Positions 10,336 through 19,396 of a stretch of 64,000 bases of DNA are shown piece by piece. Each line of letters opens with the position of its first letter. Within the stretch, counting starts at the first letter, position 1. Both the position numbers and the translations under genes were made by a program. The stretch is from Streptomyces sp. Mut1 (GTDB taxonomy: Bacteria; Actinomycetota; Actinomycetes; Streptomycetales; Streptomycetaceae): positions 4,227,501 through 4,291,500 of the forward strand of contig NZ_CP120997.1 in the NCBI RefSeq assembly GCF_030719295.1. Direction: 5' to 3'. Under the pieces are notes generated by a model that searched no databases, was not told where the DNA came from, and was given only the letters and a program-made list of their open reading frames with translations.

Positions 10336-11885
10336 CTAGTGGCGGATGCCGGTGGCGAACGGCAGGGTGTTCACGAAGGCGCGGTGGTGCTCGCGGTCGC
10401 ACCACTCCAGCTTCAGATACGACTTTCCGGCGGAGGCGCGGATCGTCCGCTTGTCGCGGGCGAGGGCTTCGGGGGAACGCGACGACACGGTGATGTACCC
10501 CACCAGGTTGATCCCGGCGGCGCCGCTGGCGAGATCTTCACCCCGCTGGTCGAGCCGGCCGTGGGCCGCGATGTCGCGCGGGTCGACGGTCCGGTTCATC
10601 TTGGCCTGGCGGCTGGCCTCGGCGTCGTCGTTGGTCTTCTCCGTGAGCATTCGCTCGATGGCGATCTCGGTGGGTTCGAGGTCCATGCAGACGGCGACCG
10701 TACGGATGACGTCGGGGGTGTGGACGAGGAGCGGGGCGAGGAAGTTGACGCCGACGGGCGTCATCGGCCACTCCTTCACCCAGGCCGTGGAGTGGCACCA
10801 GGGGGCACGGGTGGACGACTCGCGGGTCTTGGCCTGGAGGAACGTCGGCTCGACCGCGTCCAGCTCGGCCGGCCAGGCGTTGCGCTTGGTCATGGCCTGG
10901 ATGTGGTCGATGGGGTGGTCGGGGTCGTACATGGAGTGCACGAGGGAGGCCAGCCGGCTCTGGCCGAGGGGCTGGCGGACCCGGATGTCGGCCTCGGCGA
11001 GGCGGGCGCAGATGTCGGTGAGCTCGCGTGCCATGACGACGGCGAGGCCGGCGTCCCGGTCGAGCTTGCGGCCTCCGTGCGGGCGGGCGGCGCGGGCCAT
11101 GGCGTTGGCCTCGGCGGCGAGCTCGCGGTTGAAGTGCATGCAGGCGACGAGGTACGCGCGGTGCTGCTCGCTGGAGGTGGAGACCATGGACTGGAGCTGG
11201 TCGTAGGAGTCCTGGAGCCAGCGGGGTGAGGCGTGGTCGCCGCGCTGGGCGACGTCCTTGGCGTGGGCGTCGGGGTCGGCGGGGAGCGTACGGGCCAGCA
11301 TCTGGAGGCGTGTGACGAAGCCGTCCCCGTTGGCGACGTGCTTGAGCAGGGTGCCGAACCGGTCGACGAGCGCTTCCTGGTCCTCGCTGTCGCGCAGGCC
11401 GACGCCGGGGCCCTCGATCTCGATGGCCGCGGTGACGGTGCGCCGGTCGGCGTGCAGCAGGACCGCGATCTCGTCCGGGCCGAAGGGGGCGGCCATCCAG
11501 TTGATCCGGCCGATGCCGGGGGAGGCCCGATCTCGACCTCCAGCCCGTCGGCGCTGGTGCCCGCCTCCATGGCGACGGAGCGGTAGGTGGTGCCGCGGCG
11601 CAGGGAGCGCTTGTAGCTGCGGTTGATCTCGAACCACTTGTAGAACGTCCGGTGCTTGTACGGGACGTAGACCATGGCCAGGGCGAGGAGGGGGAAGCCG
11701 GTGAGCAGCACGATGCGCAGGGAGAGGACCGGGACGAGCAGGCCGCTCATCATGCCGAGGAACGCGCCGGCGATGATCAGGGCGATCTCGCCCGTCTCGC
11801 GGTTCTTGCCGACGATCGCGTTCGGCCTGGCGCGGCCGATGAGATACGTACGGCGGGGCGTGATCGGATGGGACTGAGTGCTCAA
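10336..11885 (-). pseudogene. SCO6880-family type IV secretion protein, interrupted by a frameshift
   Basis: The protein is read in two frames. The N-terminal part starts from TTG at 11885 (MSTQSHPITPRRTYLIGRA), has two membrane helices near residues 30-75 (PrgI/VirB3-like) and runs to GLEVEIGPP. The remaining roughly 390 residues (GIGRINWMAAPFGPDEIAVLL to NTLPFATGIRH) are in the -1 frame. The switch falls at a run of five G on the plus strand at 11518-11522; one extra base would restore a continuous GPPPGIGR reading. It could be a true mutation, a sequencing error, or less likely programmed slippage. The TTG start overlaps the stop of the VirB6-like gene by four bases. Family role: membrane-associated component working with VirB4. 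Confidence 0.8.
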
Positions 11886-13255
11886 CGCCCGCCACCTCCT
11901 GTGCGGTTGTTACCTGTGCTGCCTGAACTGCCCGGTCCGCCGCGTGAGCCGCGGCTGCTGTGCGGGGTGCCGGAGGTGGGGCCCGAACCGCTGCGGGGCG
12001 GAGGTGCGGCGGAGGGGACAGATCCGCCGCCGACTCCGCTCCCGGAGTTGCGGGAGCTGTGGGCGGCGACTCCGCCGCTGACCGGGTTGGCGGGCCGGCC
12101 GCCGCCGCTGCTGGTGTCGCCGCCGTTCTGGCCGCCGCGGCTGCTGTGGGTCTTGATGCCCTGGGAGACGAGGGCGGCGGGGGAGCTGATCATCGCGGCG
12201 GCCTGGGAGCCGTCGGTGGCCTGCTTGCGGTTGGTACGGGCGCCCTGGATCTCGTCGCCGAAGCCGGGGACGAAGCGGTAGATCATTCCGGAGGCGAAGA
12301 TGGCCAGGAGGATGATGGCGAGGCCGGACACGACGGCGGAGAACGCGTCGGGGCCGTCGTCGGAGGACAGCGCGCCGGCCAGGCCGAGGACGACGACGAT
12401 GACGGGCTTGACCATGATCACCGCGACCATGATGCCCGCCCAGCGGCGTACGTGGCCCCACATGTTCTTGTCGACGAGCCCGGCGTACACGGCGGTTCCC
12501 AGGAGGGCGCCGACGTAGAGGAGGGCGGCGCGGATGACGAGCTCCAGCCAGAGGATGCCGGCGGCGAGGATCGACACGAGCGAGACGACGATCAGCATGA
12601 TCGGGCCGCCGCCGATGTCGGCGTCCTTCTTGAGTGCCTCGGCGAAGGAGCCGAAGAAGACGTCGGTCTGCCCGCCGGACGACGAGGCGATGACGTCGGT
12701 GACGCCGTCCGTCGCGGAGACGATCGTGTAGAGGATCAGCGGGGTGAACGCGGAGGCGAGGACGGTGAGCCAGAGGAAGCCGATGGCCTCGGAGATCGCG
12801 GTGGTGAGCGGTACGCCGCGGATCGCGCGCTTGGCGACGGCGAGGAGCCACAGGACGAGCGTCAGGACGGTGGAGGCGGCGAAGACGATGGCGTACTGCT
12901 GGAGGAAGCGGGTGTTCGTGAAGTCGACGTTGGCGGTGCTTTTGACTGCGTCGCTGAGCTTGCCCACGATCCAGGCCGCGGCATCGGCGCAGCCCCGGCC
13001 GAGCGAGGTGAGCGGATCGAGAGCGGGGTCGGTGCTGGCGGGCGGGGTGGACTTGGGGGAAGCGTCGCCATCCTCGCAGTACTGCTTGGCAGGCCCAATG
13101 AGGAGGTCGCAAGCCTTGTTGGCCGGGCTTGTTGAGGGAGAAGGAGAGGGATCAGGTGCCGCGATGGCCCTCGCAGAGAGGAGGACAATTGCCGCTTGAA
13201 ACGCGGCCAGTGTGGCGACGACAGTGGAGGCCTGGCGCCGAAGGCTACCGCGCAT
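11882..13255 (-). CDS. VirB6/TrbL-like polytopic membrane protein
   Basis: 457 aa. An N-terminal signal-like helix (TVVATLAAFQAAIVLLSARAIA) is followed by a Pro/Ser-rich segment, then about six hydrophobic helices between residues 105 and 340 with soluble loops. It ends in a long Gly/Ser/Arg low-complexity tail (about 365-457, ending GNNRTGGGGR). This layout fits the VirB6/TrbL class of inner-membrane channel proteins in type IV secretion and actinobacterial conjugation (inference from topology and neighbours). Its first bases overlap the VirB8-like gene by 11 bp and its stop overlaps the SCO6880-family gene. Confidence 0.72.
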   Translation of the reverse strand: MRGSLRRQASTVVATLAAFQAAIVLLSARAIAAPDPSPSPSTSPANKACDLLIGPAKQYCEDGDASPKSTPPASTDPALDPLTSLGRGCADAAAWIVGKLSDAVKSTANVDFTNTRFLQQYAIVFAASTVLTLVLWLLAVAKRAIRGVPLTTAISEAIGFLWLTVLASAFTPLILYTIVSATDGVTDVIASSSGGQTDVFFGSFAEALKKDADIGGGPIMLIVVSLVSILAAGILWLELVIRAALLYVGALLGTAVYAGLVDKNMWGHVRRWAGIMVAVIMVKPVIVVVLGLAGALSSDDGPDAFSAVVSGLAIILLAIFASGMIYRFVPGFGDEIQGARTNRKQATDGSQAAAMISSPAALVSQGIKTHSSRGGQNGGDTSSGGGRPANPVSGGVAAHSSRNSGSGVGGGSVPSAAPPPRSGSGPTSGTPHSSRGSRGGPGSSGSTGNNRTGGGGR

Positions 13256-14111
13256 AAGTGAAGCCCCCGTACTCCTCGACGGCCTTACTGATTTCGTCTG
13301 AGCTGGAGGCTGCTACGTCCCCAGGGACAGGGGCTGGCCCATCCTTCTGCGAATCACTGACGGCCTTCCAGTCGTTGTCTGCCCAGGTGAGCTCCACGGT
13401 CCAGGTCTTCCACGAAGTGCGGACCGGGTCGGTAGACCCTGGGCCGGACATGCCGATGAGACCCATGTACCAGACCGAGACCTTGGCGGTGTCGCCGCCG
13501 AAAGACTCCACCTTGGTGCCGACAGGAACCGTTCGGGAGACGAAAATGCTGCCTTGTGGAGCATTCCCGTCGGCGTCGAGCCCGAGCCTGTCGAGGAAGT
13601 CGGCAGAGTACGCGGCGTCCTGTGGGCCTTTGAGCTTTCGCCCCGCATCAGATGTATAGACGCTGTCCACGATCGCGTGCCGATCGGCCCTCTTGAACAT
13701 GCCAACGGACCCCAGCGCCACGGCGAAGTTGGATGCCGCGCTCTCCGCCCCCTGTTCGTCATGGGCGAAGCCCGAAGGGATGGTGCCGTTCTTTCCCGTT
13801 ACCGGCTTCGTTCCCGTGGCCGCGGTCGGGGCGGCGCCGGTCTTGTTGTTGCCGTTGTTCTTGGACGTGCCGCCGTTCCCGCTGTCGCCTCCGCCCATGT
13901 TGGCGAAGGCGATGGCGCCCAGCAGCAGGACCACGACGCCGATGACCGTGATGAGGGAGCGGGAGCTGCGGGGTGGGCGGCGGGGGCCGTAGGCGTCGCC
14001 GGCCGGGCCGTCGGGGAGGCGGGTGCGGGTCTGGCGCGTGCCGCCGATGGTGCTGTAGGCGTCGCCGCGTCCCGCGTCGTTGCCGTAGCCGTCCTCGTCG
14101 CCGGGACTCAT
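13245..14111 (-). CDS. VirB8/TcpC-like single-pass membrane protein
   Basis: 288 aa. A cytoplasmic hydrophilic N-terminus precedes one transmembrane helix near residues 50-72 (LITVIGVVVLLLGAIAFANM), a Gly/Asn/Thr-rich spacer, and an extracytoplasmic domain of about 170 residues. The domain shows SNFAVALGSVGMF and later WKTWTVELTWADNDWKAVSD, a pattern like the NTF2-like fold of VirB8/TcpC proteins. In known systems this class bridges the inner-membrane channel to the rest of the apparatus. Assigned from topology and position, with no catalytic residues to check. Confidence 0.65.
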   Translation of the reverse strand: MSPGDEDGYGNDAGRGDAYSTIGGTRQTRTRLPDGPAGDAYGPRRPPRSSRSLITVIGVVVLLLGAIAFANMGGGDSGNGGTSKNNGNNKTGAAPTAATGTKPVTGKNGTIPSGFAHDEQGAESAASNFAVALGSVGMFKRADRHAIVDSVYTSDAGRKLKGPQDAAYSADFLDRLGLDADGNAPQGSIFVSRTVPVGTKVESFGGDTAKVSVWYMGLIGMSGPGSTDPVRTSWKTWTVELTWADNDWKAVSDSQKDGPAPVPGDVAASSSDEISKAVEEYGGFTYAR

Positions 14112-14293
14112 GCCGGGTACGCCCCCTCAACCGTTGCTCGAACCGCGTCGTAGTACGACGGTAGCCGTGCTGCTCTCCGCGCGGACGCGGTGTGGTGACT
14201 CGACATCAGGGAGACGCAACCTCTGCCGTTGGGCACGACGGACGGATGGGAGGGGTGGGGCCGGACGGCCCCGGGGCGGGGGATGACAGCCGG

Positions 14294-14602
14294 TCAGACG
14301 GCCATCCCGTAGACAATGGTGAACAGGGTCCCCAGTGATCCGATGATGAACACACCGGTCAGGCCCGCCACGATCAGCCCCTTGCCCTGTTCCGCGCTGA
14401 ACGTGTCGCGCAGAGCCGTCGCGCCGATCCGCTGCTTGGCCGCTCCCCAGACCGCGATGCCGAGACACAGCAGGATGGCGATCGCCATCACCACCTCGAT
14501 CATTACGCGGGCCTCGTTGCCCAGGGTCCCGAACGGGCCCCAGTTTGGGGCGATTCCGCCGATGATGGTGGTGATGTCGCCCTTTTCAGCTGCCAGGATC
14601 AT
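14294..14602 (-). CDS. Small two-helix membrane protein (VirB2/VirB3-like position)
   Basis: About 102 aa. Two hydrophobic helices (MIEVVMAIAILLCLGIAVWGAA and LIVAGLTGVFIIGSLGTLFTIVYGM) are separated by a charged loop; size and topology resemble pilin-like VirB2 or VirB3 proteins. The ATG at 14602 is preferred because GGTGA sits five bases before it; a GTG at 14611 adds three residues. It is the first gene of the secretion-like cluster, with 182 bp of gene-free DNA before the next gene. Sequence similarity to true pilins cannot be judged here. Confidence 0.65.
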   Translation of the reverse strand: MILAAEKGDITTIIGGIAPNWGPFGTLGNEARVMIEVVMAIAILLCLGIAVWGAAKQRIGATALRDTFSAEQGKGLIVAGLTGVFIIGSLGTLFTIVYGMAV

Positions 14603-14888
14603 GTAAGTCACCGCCCCTGTTGGGTAGTTCGGCGCCCGGACCGCATGGCACGGGTCACTCTCTATCTTCGCTGATGAAACTGCTTTCGCACGACGGCTTG
14701 ACGGCTCTCTTTACCCGGATCTCGCACATTTGACCGGTCTGGCCGCCCTGACCTGCGGATCGAATCGGTGTGTGGGCGAAATACGTATGGTTACTCTGTG
14801 TATCACGGAGAGTGACGTCGAGCAATGATCGTCATCACGCCATCCTGGCCGGGATGGTTCGTGGGGGCCGGGCCGTGCTGTTCCGGGC

Positions 14889-15590
14889 TCAGGGCGCCGG
14901 GTGCGAGGTCGGCTCGTCCAGCGGGCGCAGGAGCGGGTGGCGGGGGCGCGGCGGGCGGGACGGGGTTTTCCACCACGAAGGTGGCTGGAAGTCGCACCAG
15001 GAGCCGTCGAAGGGAAAGGTTCCGGCCTCGGCGAGCTGTGCGACCGTCGCCCCTTCGGACCGGATTGCGACGGCTTCCTCGGCGGTCCAGTACGCGGGGT
15101 GGCCGGTCTTCTCCGCGAAGGACTGCTCGTCCTTCCATCTCCAGGACCGGTCCGGCGCCACATTGATGTCCAGTTCGTGGTCCGTGATGTCGATGTCGTC
15201 GCCGTGGTGCACCCGGCGTTCGAGGTTCACGTACCAGCCGCGGAACGTGTGTCTGCGGCCGAAGAGCCACAGCACCGAGTGCGCGGCCCCCGTCGGCTGG
15301 TAGAAGAGGGCGTCGCCCATCGGCCAGCGGCCCGCGACGACGGGGAAGCCTCCGGCTGGGCGCTCGTGCGGATCGATGTCCCGCAAGTGGGTGACGCCCC
15401 GTGGAAGAGCGGCGTGCCACATCGGGGTGCCCGACTCCATCCACACCAGCTGGCCGGCGTCCGTGCGTTCGACGAGACGTACGGGAACGGAGGCGCTCAG
15501 GTGGCCGCCTATGAAGAAGTTCCAGTGCAGGATCTGGCCCTGACTGCCGTTTACGCTGCCCCTCTTGTCCTTTTTCATGCAATTGATCAT
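14889..15590 (-). CDS. DUF402-domain protein (FomD-like)
   Basis: 233 aa from the ATG giving MINCMKKDK; longer (GTG 15644) or shorter (ATG 15578) starts are possible. The core LHWNFFIGG, then GWYVNLERRVHHGDDIDITDHELDI with clustered acidic residues, is typical of DUF402 proteins. Relatives hydrolyse nucleotide-linked or diphosphate substrates using metal ions bound by these Asp/Glu residues (family knowledge). The C-terminal 30 residues are Pro-rich and likely disordered. Followed by the secretion-like cluster on the same strand but separated by 280 bp, so probably a separate transcript. Confidence 0.78.
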   Translation of the reverse strand: MINCMKKDKRGSVNGSQGQILHWNFFIGGHLSASVPVRLVERTDAGQLVWMESGTPMWHAALPRGVTHLRDIDPHERPAGGFPVVAGRWPMGDALFYQPTGAAHSVLWLFGRRHTFRGWYVNLERRVHHGDDIDITDHELDINVAPDRSWRWKDEQSFAEKTGHPAYWTAEEAVAIRSEGATVAQLAEAGTFPFDGSWCDFQPPSWWKTPSRPPRPRHPLLRPLDEPTSHPAP

Positions 15591-15707
15591 GCCCGCCGGT
15601 CGGTCTCCGGACACGTCTGAGGCGGCGTCTGCGGCAACGTCCACGGAATCGACGCCGAGCGGTACAGCGGTACGCGCGCCCCGGCGTTCGGAGCGTACCT
15701 ACGAAGG

Positions 15708-15750
15708 CGGAGCCCCCGGGCGGACTGTGATGGTCCGTCCGAGGGCTCCG
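15708..15750 (-). terminator. Intrinsic-type hairpin after the DUF4232 gene
   Basis: 18-bp inverted repeat, CGGAGCCCCCGGGCGGAC against GTCCGTCCGAGGGCTCCG, with two mismatches and a 7-base loop. It lies 18 bases downstream of the DUF4232 stop on the minus strand. No U-run, as is usual in Streptomyces. Confidence 0.75.
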
Positions 15751-15768
15751 TCGTGGCCCGGTGGCGGT

Positions 15769-16545
15769 TCAGGACTTGGTGTTCGCCTGCTTCATGGAGC
15801 TCACCGCGTCCGCGATCGAGCTCTCGTACAGGCCGAGCTTCGGGTCGTGCACCTTGACGTTCGGGCCGAGCGCGAAGTTGAGCTGGTCGGCGTTGGGCAT
15901 GTGGTCGCCGTCGGCCAGGACGTTCAGCTCGTTGATCCAGGTCAGGGCGTTGGCGCTGCCGCTCGGATTCAGGTCGATCACCGCGATCGCGGCGGTCTTC
16001 GGCTTGACCGGGTACGCCGGGGCCCCGCCCAGGCCGCCCGGGACCAGCGGCCTGATGTCGCCGCTGTGGTCCGAGGCGTTCGCGGCGCCGAGGCTGACGC
16101 GCGGGAAGTAGCTCAGGCCGCAGGAGTTCGCGCCGACATTGTTGACCTCGATGACGTGCTGGGTGGACGAACCCTCACGGGCGTACACGCGCACCGACAG
16201 GTCGCCGCTCTCGCAGGGGTGCTTGAAGGCGTAGCTGTCGCTGGTGTCGCCGCCCGAGGCGGAGCCCGTGGAGCCGCCGGACTTCGTGGCGCCGGTCTTG
16301 GAGGTGTTGGTGCCGGCCGTGTCCGTGGAGCCGCCGGCCGTTGTCGCGCCGTCGGTCTTCGCGGCGCCCTTGTCCTTGGCGTTGTCGGCGTTCGTGGTGG
16401 CGTCGGCCGACGCGGAGGTGTCCGCCGGGCCGGCCGACTTCGTACCCTCGTCGTCGCCGCCGCACGCGGTCAGGGCGAGAGCGAGCACGGCGGTGAGGGC
16501 GGCACCGAGGGCGGCGGTGTGCTTGCGGTTGCGGTTCGTGCGCAT
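15769..16545 (-). CDS. DUF4232 secreted lipoprotein
   Basis: 258 aa. The ATG at 16545 (MRTNRNRKH) follows GGGGAA at a good distance. The signal peptide ends in the lipobox LALTACGG, so the mature protein should be lipid-anchored outside. An Ala/Thr/Gly/Lys-rich linker (about residues 35-105) precedes a beta-rich DUF4232 domain with Cys residues (FKHPCESGDLSVRV, then NSCGLSYFPRVSLG) that probably form a disulfide. Function of the family is unknown. It stands alone, with its own terminator and an intergenic promoter region shared with the divergent 16762 gene. Confidence 0.85.
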   Translation of the reverse strand: MRTNRNRKHTAALGAALTAVLALALTACGGDDEGTKSAGPADTSASADATTNADNAKDKGAAKTDGATTAGGSTDTAGTNTSKTGATKSGGSTGSASGGDTSDSYAFKHPCESGDLSVRVYAREGSSTQHVIEVNNVGANSCGLSYFPRVSLGAANASDHSGDIRPLVPGGLGGAPAYPVKPKTAAIAVIDLNPSGSANALTWINELNVLADGDHMPNADQLNFALGPNVKVHDPKLGLYESSIADAVSSMKQANTKS

Positions 16546-16761
16546 GTGGTTCCCCGAAGTCTGTGGCGGTGCGGTGGTCGGTTCGCTGCAGACGGGCCCG
16601 GAACTCGCGGCGAACCGCTCCCCCTCCTGACCGTCTGACACAGGAAGCCTCCCGCCCCGCGCTCATGTCCTGCTAACGCCTCCCTGACGTCCCGCTCACG
16701 CCCTTGGAACGTGGGCTAGGTCACGCGTGACTTCGGCGGTCTGATCACCGTTAGATGTGAT

Positions 16762-17961
16762 GTGCCCAAGCCTGCCGTTTCCACAGTTCCCGCCGGCGCC
16801 GCCGAGGCCGTCGCCGCTCCGCCCGCGCCGCTGCCCTTCCTGCTGACGCACAGCCAGGGCGAGGCCGCTCGCACCCTCTTGTCGTATGTGGTCTCCCTGC
16901 CGTTGACCTCGGCCGACGCCCAGCTCCTCGCCGTCGTCGTGGCGATCCGGGCCGCGCGTACCGGGGCCGGCAACCTGACCGGGACCGATCTGCGGTCGTT
17001 GCGCCTGGACGACCCCGAGGGTGCCGTGGCCGACCTGATCGCCGCCGGCTGGGAGGTGCCGGGTCCGCTGATCGGCGGGGAGCCGGACAAGCCGGTCGGC
17101 ATCCTCGTCCCTGCCATGACCCCAGGGCCCGGCCATGTGCTGCCCCTCGGCAAGGACGCGCGGTCGCGGGTCTCGGGCTGGTCCATGCGTACGCGGCTGG
17201 CCAAGCCCGTACGTAAGGGCTCGTCGGCGGTCCGGCTCGCCGCCCTTTTCCTGGCGGCCCACTGCTCCTCCGAGCTGGTCGGCCATGCGCCCGCCGAGCT
17301 GCCCGTCGCCTGTTACGGGGCGGTGCCCACGCTCCTGGAGAAGGGGTTCCTCGCCGAGGTGTCCGGGCAGACCTACCGGCTCGGCGAGGTGGTGGGACAC
17401 CTCGCCGGCAGGTTCCGTACGCCGGAGGAGCTGGCCGCTCTCGCACAGAAGGAGGCGGAGCGGCGCGCGGCACGGGAGGCGGCTGAGGCCCTCCAGCCGG
17501 AGGAGGCGACTCCGGAGCGCTGGGCGGAGTGGAAGTCGGGGACCAGCCCGGCGTTGCTGCGGCACGTGGAGGCGGTGGAGCAGTGCGCGCTGTGCCGCTT
17601 CCCCTTCGACCGGGTCGCAAACGCGTTCCTGTCCGCGCCCTCCTCCGTGCCCGCCCCCCGTACCGTCCTCGACGCCTACGGCACCTGGCGGGACGCGCAC
17701 CCCGACTGCGGGCGCGAGGCCGCCCTGTTCACCGTGGCGTTCCGTACGGAGCATGGCCACGGCCCTTCGTACAGCCAGCTCTGCAAGGGCCTGGGCTGGA
17801 AGAAGCTCTCGCGGGCGCTGCGCGGCATCGTGGTCGGCAGCCTCCTCGCCGAGGGCTGGCTGACGGACACCTCCCCGGTGCCGTGGACCCTGCGGCCGGG
17901 GAAGACCGCCCACGCGCAGGGGATCGTCCTGCCCGGCCAGGCGGCGCGCGGCAGGCGCTGA
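16762..17961 (+). CDS. Conserved hypothetical protein with winged-helix-like segments
   Basis: 399 aa, GTG start at 16762. Not recognised with certainty. The N-terminal third is helical (LLTHSQGEAARTLLSYVVSL). The middle contains ALLEKGFL-type and LGEVVGHLAGRF segments that look like small helix bundles. A CALCRFPFDRVA motif has two cysteines three apart. The C-terminus (SYSQLCKGLGWKKLSRALRGIVVGSLLAEGWLT) resembles a winged-helix recognition region. No signal peptide or membrane helix. It could be a DNA-binding protein, but this is an inference from pattern only. A long frame on the opposite strand is a codon-bias shadow. Confidence 0.6.
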   Translation: MPKPAVSTVPAGAAEAVAAPPAPLPFLLTHSQGEAARTLLSYVVSLPLTSADAQLLAVVVAIRAARTGAGNLTGTDLRSLRLDDPEGAVADLIAAGWEVPGPLIGGEPDKPVGILVPAMTPGPGHVLPLGKDARSRVSGWSMRTRLAKPVRKGSSAVRLAALFLAAHCSSELVGHAPAELPVACYGAVPTLLEKGFLAEVSGQTYRLGEVVGHLAGRFRTPEELAALAQKEAERRAAREAAEALQPEEATPERWAEWKSGTSPALLRHVEAVEQCALCRFPFDRVANAFLSAPSSVPAPRTVLDAYGTWRDAHPDCGREAALFTVAFRTEHGHGPSYSQLCKGLGWKKLSRALRGIVVGSLLAEGWLTDTSPVPWTLRPGKTAHAQGIVLPGQAARGRR

Positions 17962-18049
17962 CGGATGGGGGCCTTGTGGTGCGGGGCTGCGGCGTACCCG
18001 CCCTGCCCCCCTCACTACGAGTACGTGAAGCCGCGTCACCGCCCCCGGT

Positions 18050-19264
18050 TCAGCTCGCGGGCTCGCCGGAGCCGTCGGACAAGCCGGTCTCGTGTGCGGC
18101 GGCGTCGCGGGCGGTCAGGAGGAGGGTGGTGGCGATGAGGAGGGCGGTGATGATGCCCGTCGTCAGGATCGGTGACGGGGTGAACGTGGCTGCCAGGACG
18201 GCGAGGACCGCGGCCGGGTGGAGGATGTTCGCGGCCCGGCCGAGAGACGCGGAGCGGTGGTGCAGGAGGCGGACGAGGGTGAGGAACACGGCGACCGGGA
18301 CGGTGTAGGCCGCGGCCGCCGTGCGGTCGGAGATGTGGCCGTGCCCGGCGGTATGGGCGACGTTGAGCGCGAGCCCTGCGCCGACGGCGGCCGCCGACGC
18401 GAAGACGAAGTAGTGCCCGTAGCCCCACAGCAGCGCCGTGCGCAGGCTCGTGAGCAGCTGGGGGGCGTTCTGCGCGAAGTAGAGCCACCACAGGGCGAAC
18501 ACCGTCAGGATGCCTCCCACGACCAGGGCGGCGAGGTCACCGAGTTCCGCGTGGGTGTCCAGGGCGGTGCGTACGGCTCCGGTGGCGGCCGTGATCGACT
18601 CGCCCAGCACGATCAGCGTGAACAGTCCGTACCGCTCGGCGATGTGGTGCGGATGCCAGGTGGTGGTGGTTTTGCGTTCCGCCAGGGCGGGAACGGCGAT
18701 TTCGGCGAGCACGAGGACCGCGAACGTGACGAGCCCGAGGCTCCCGGGCAGGGCCAGCCGTACGACCCAGCCGATCTGCACCAGGAAGATCCCGGCGGCG
18801 TAGTTCAGGCAGGTACGGCGCCTCCCCGGGTCGGAGCGGGCGGCGCGCAGCCACTGTGTGACCATGGCGAGCCGCATGATCACATAACCCCAGGTGATGA
18901 CAGTGAAGTCCTCGTGCTCCAGCGCGTCCGCTGCCCCCGCCGCGAGGACGAGCGCACCGGTGATCTGTAGGAGCGTCAGCAGCCGGTACGGCACGTCGTC
19001 GGTGTCGTACGCCGAGGCGAACCACGTGAAGTTCATCCACGCCCACCAGATCGCGAAGAACACCATCGCGTACCCGAGAACACCGTGGCCGATGCGGCCC
19101 GCGGCGAGTTCGTGCTCGAACGCGGACGCGGCCTGGGCGACGGCTGCGACGAAGCACAGGTCGAAGAACAGCTCCAGCATCGTCGAGGCGCGGTGCTGTT
19201 CGTCGGCGCGGCGGGCCACCATGGGCCGGTGCCAGAAGCTGGGGACGGGGGATGAAGAACTCAT
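18050..19264 (-). CDS. LtrA-family (low temperature requirement A) membrane protein
   Basis: 404 aa from the ATG giving MSSSSPVPSFWHRP; upstream sequence in frame is not conserved-looking. Contains the hallmark LELFFDLCFVAAVAQ near residue 30 and HPHHIAERYGLFTLIVLGESI in the middle, both typical of the LtrA family. About ten to twelve hydrophobic helices. The family is linked to cold growth in Listeria, but its biochemical role is not established. Transcribed alone; converges with the 16762 gene and diverges from the 19397 gene. Confidence 0.88.
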   Translation of the reverse strand: MSSSSPVPSFWHRPMVARRADEQHRASTMLELFFDLCFVAAVAQAASAFEHELAAGRIGHGVLGYAMVFFAIWWAWMNFTWFASAYDTDDVPYRLLTLLQITGALVLAAGAADALEHEDFTVITWGYVIMRLAMVTQWLRAARSDPGRRRTCLNYAAGIFLVQIGWVVRLALPGSLGLVTFAVLVLAEIAVPALAERKTTTTWHPHHIAERYGLFTLIVLGESITAATGAVRTALDTHAELGDLAALVVGGILTVFALWWLYFAQNAPQLLTSLRTALLWGYGHYFVFASAAAVGAGLALNVAHTAGHGHISDRTAAAAYTVPVAVFLTLVRLLHHRSASLGRAANILHPAAVLAVLAATFTPSPILTTGIITALLIATTLLLTARDAAAHETGLSDGSGEPAS

Positions 19265-19396
19265 GGGGGCGCATTCTTCCCGCTGAGCGGGGTAAGGCGA
19301 GGAGGCCGCGCCCGGACGGGAAAACCACTGGCACGCGGGGATGCGGCCCTGCCACACTCCGGCCATGACTTATGGAATCGAGAACCACCCCGCCCG

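Noticed and set aside
8965..11229. 754-residue plus-strand frame across the T4SS genes
   Set aside because: Antisense shadow of VirB4-like and SCO6880-family genes, rich in Gly, Val, Asp and Arg with no domain pattern.
16696..18039. 447-residue frame opposite the 16762 gene
   Set aside because: Arises from GC-rich third positions of the plus-strand gene; its product is low-complexity and lacks a ribosome-binding site.
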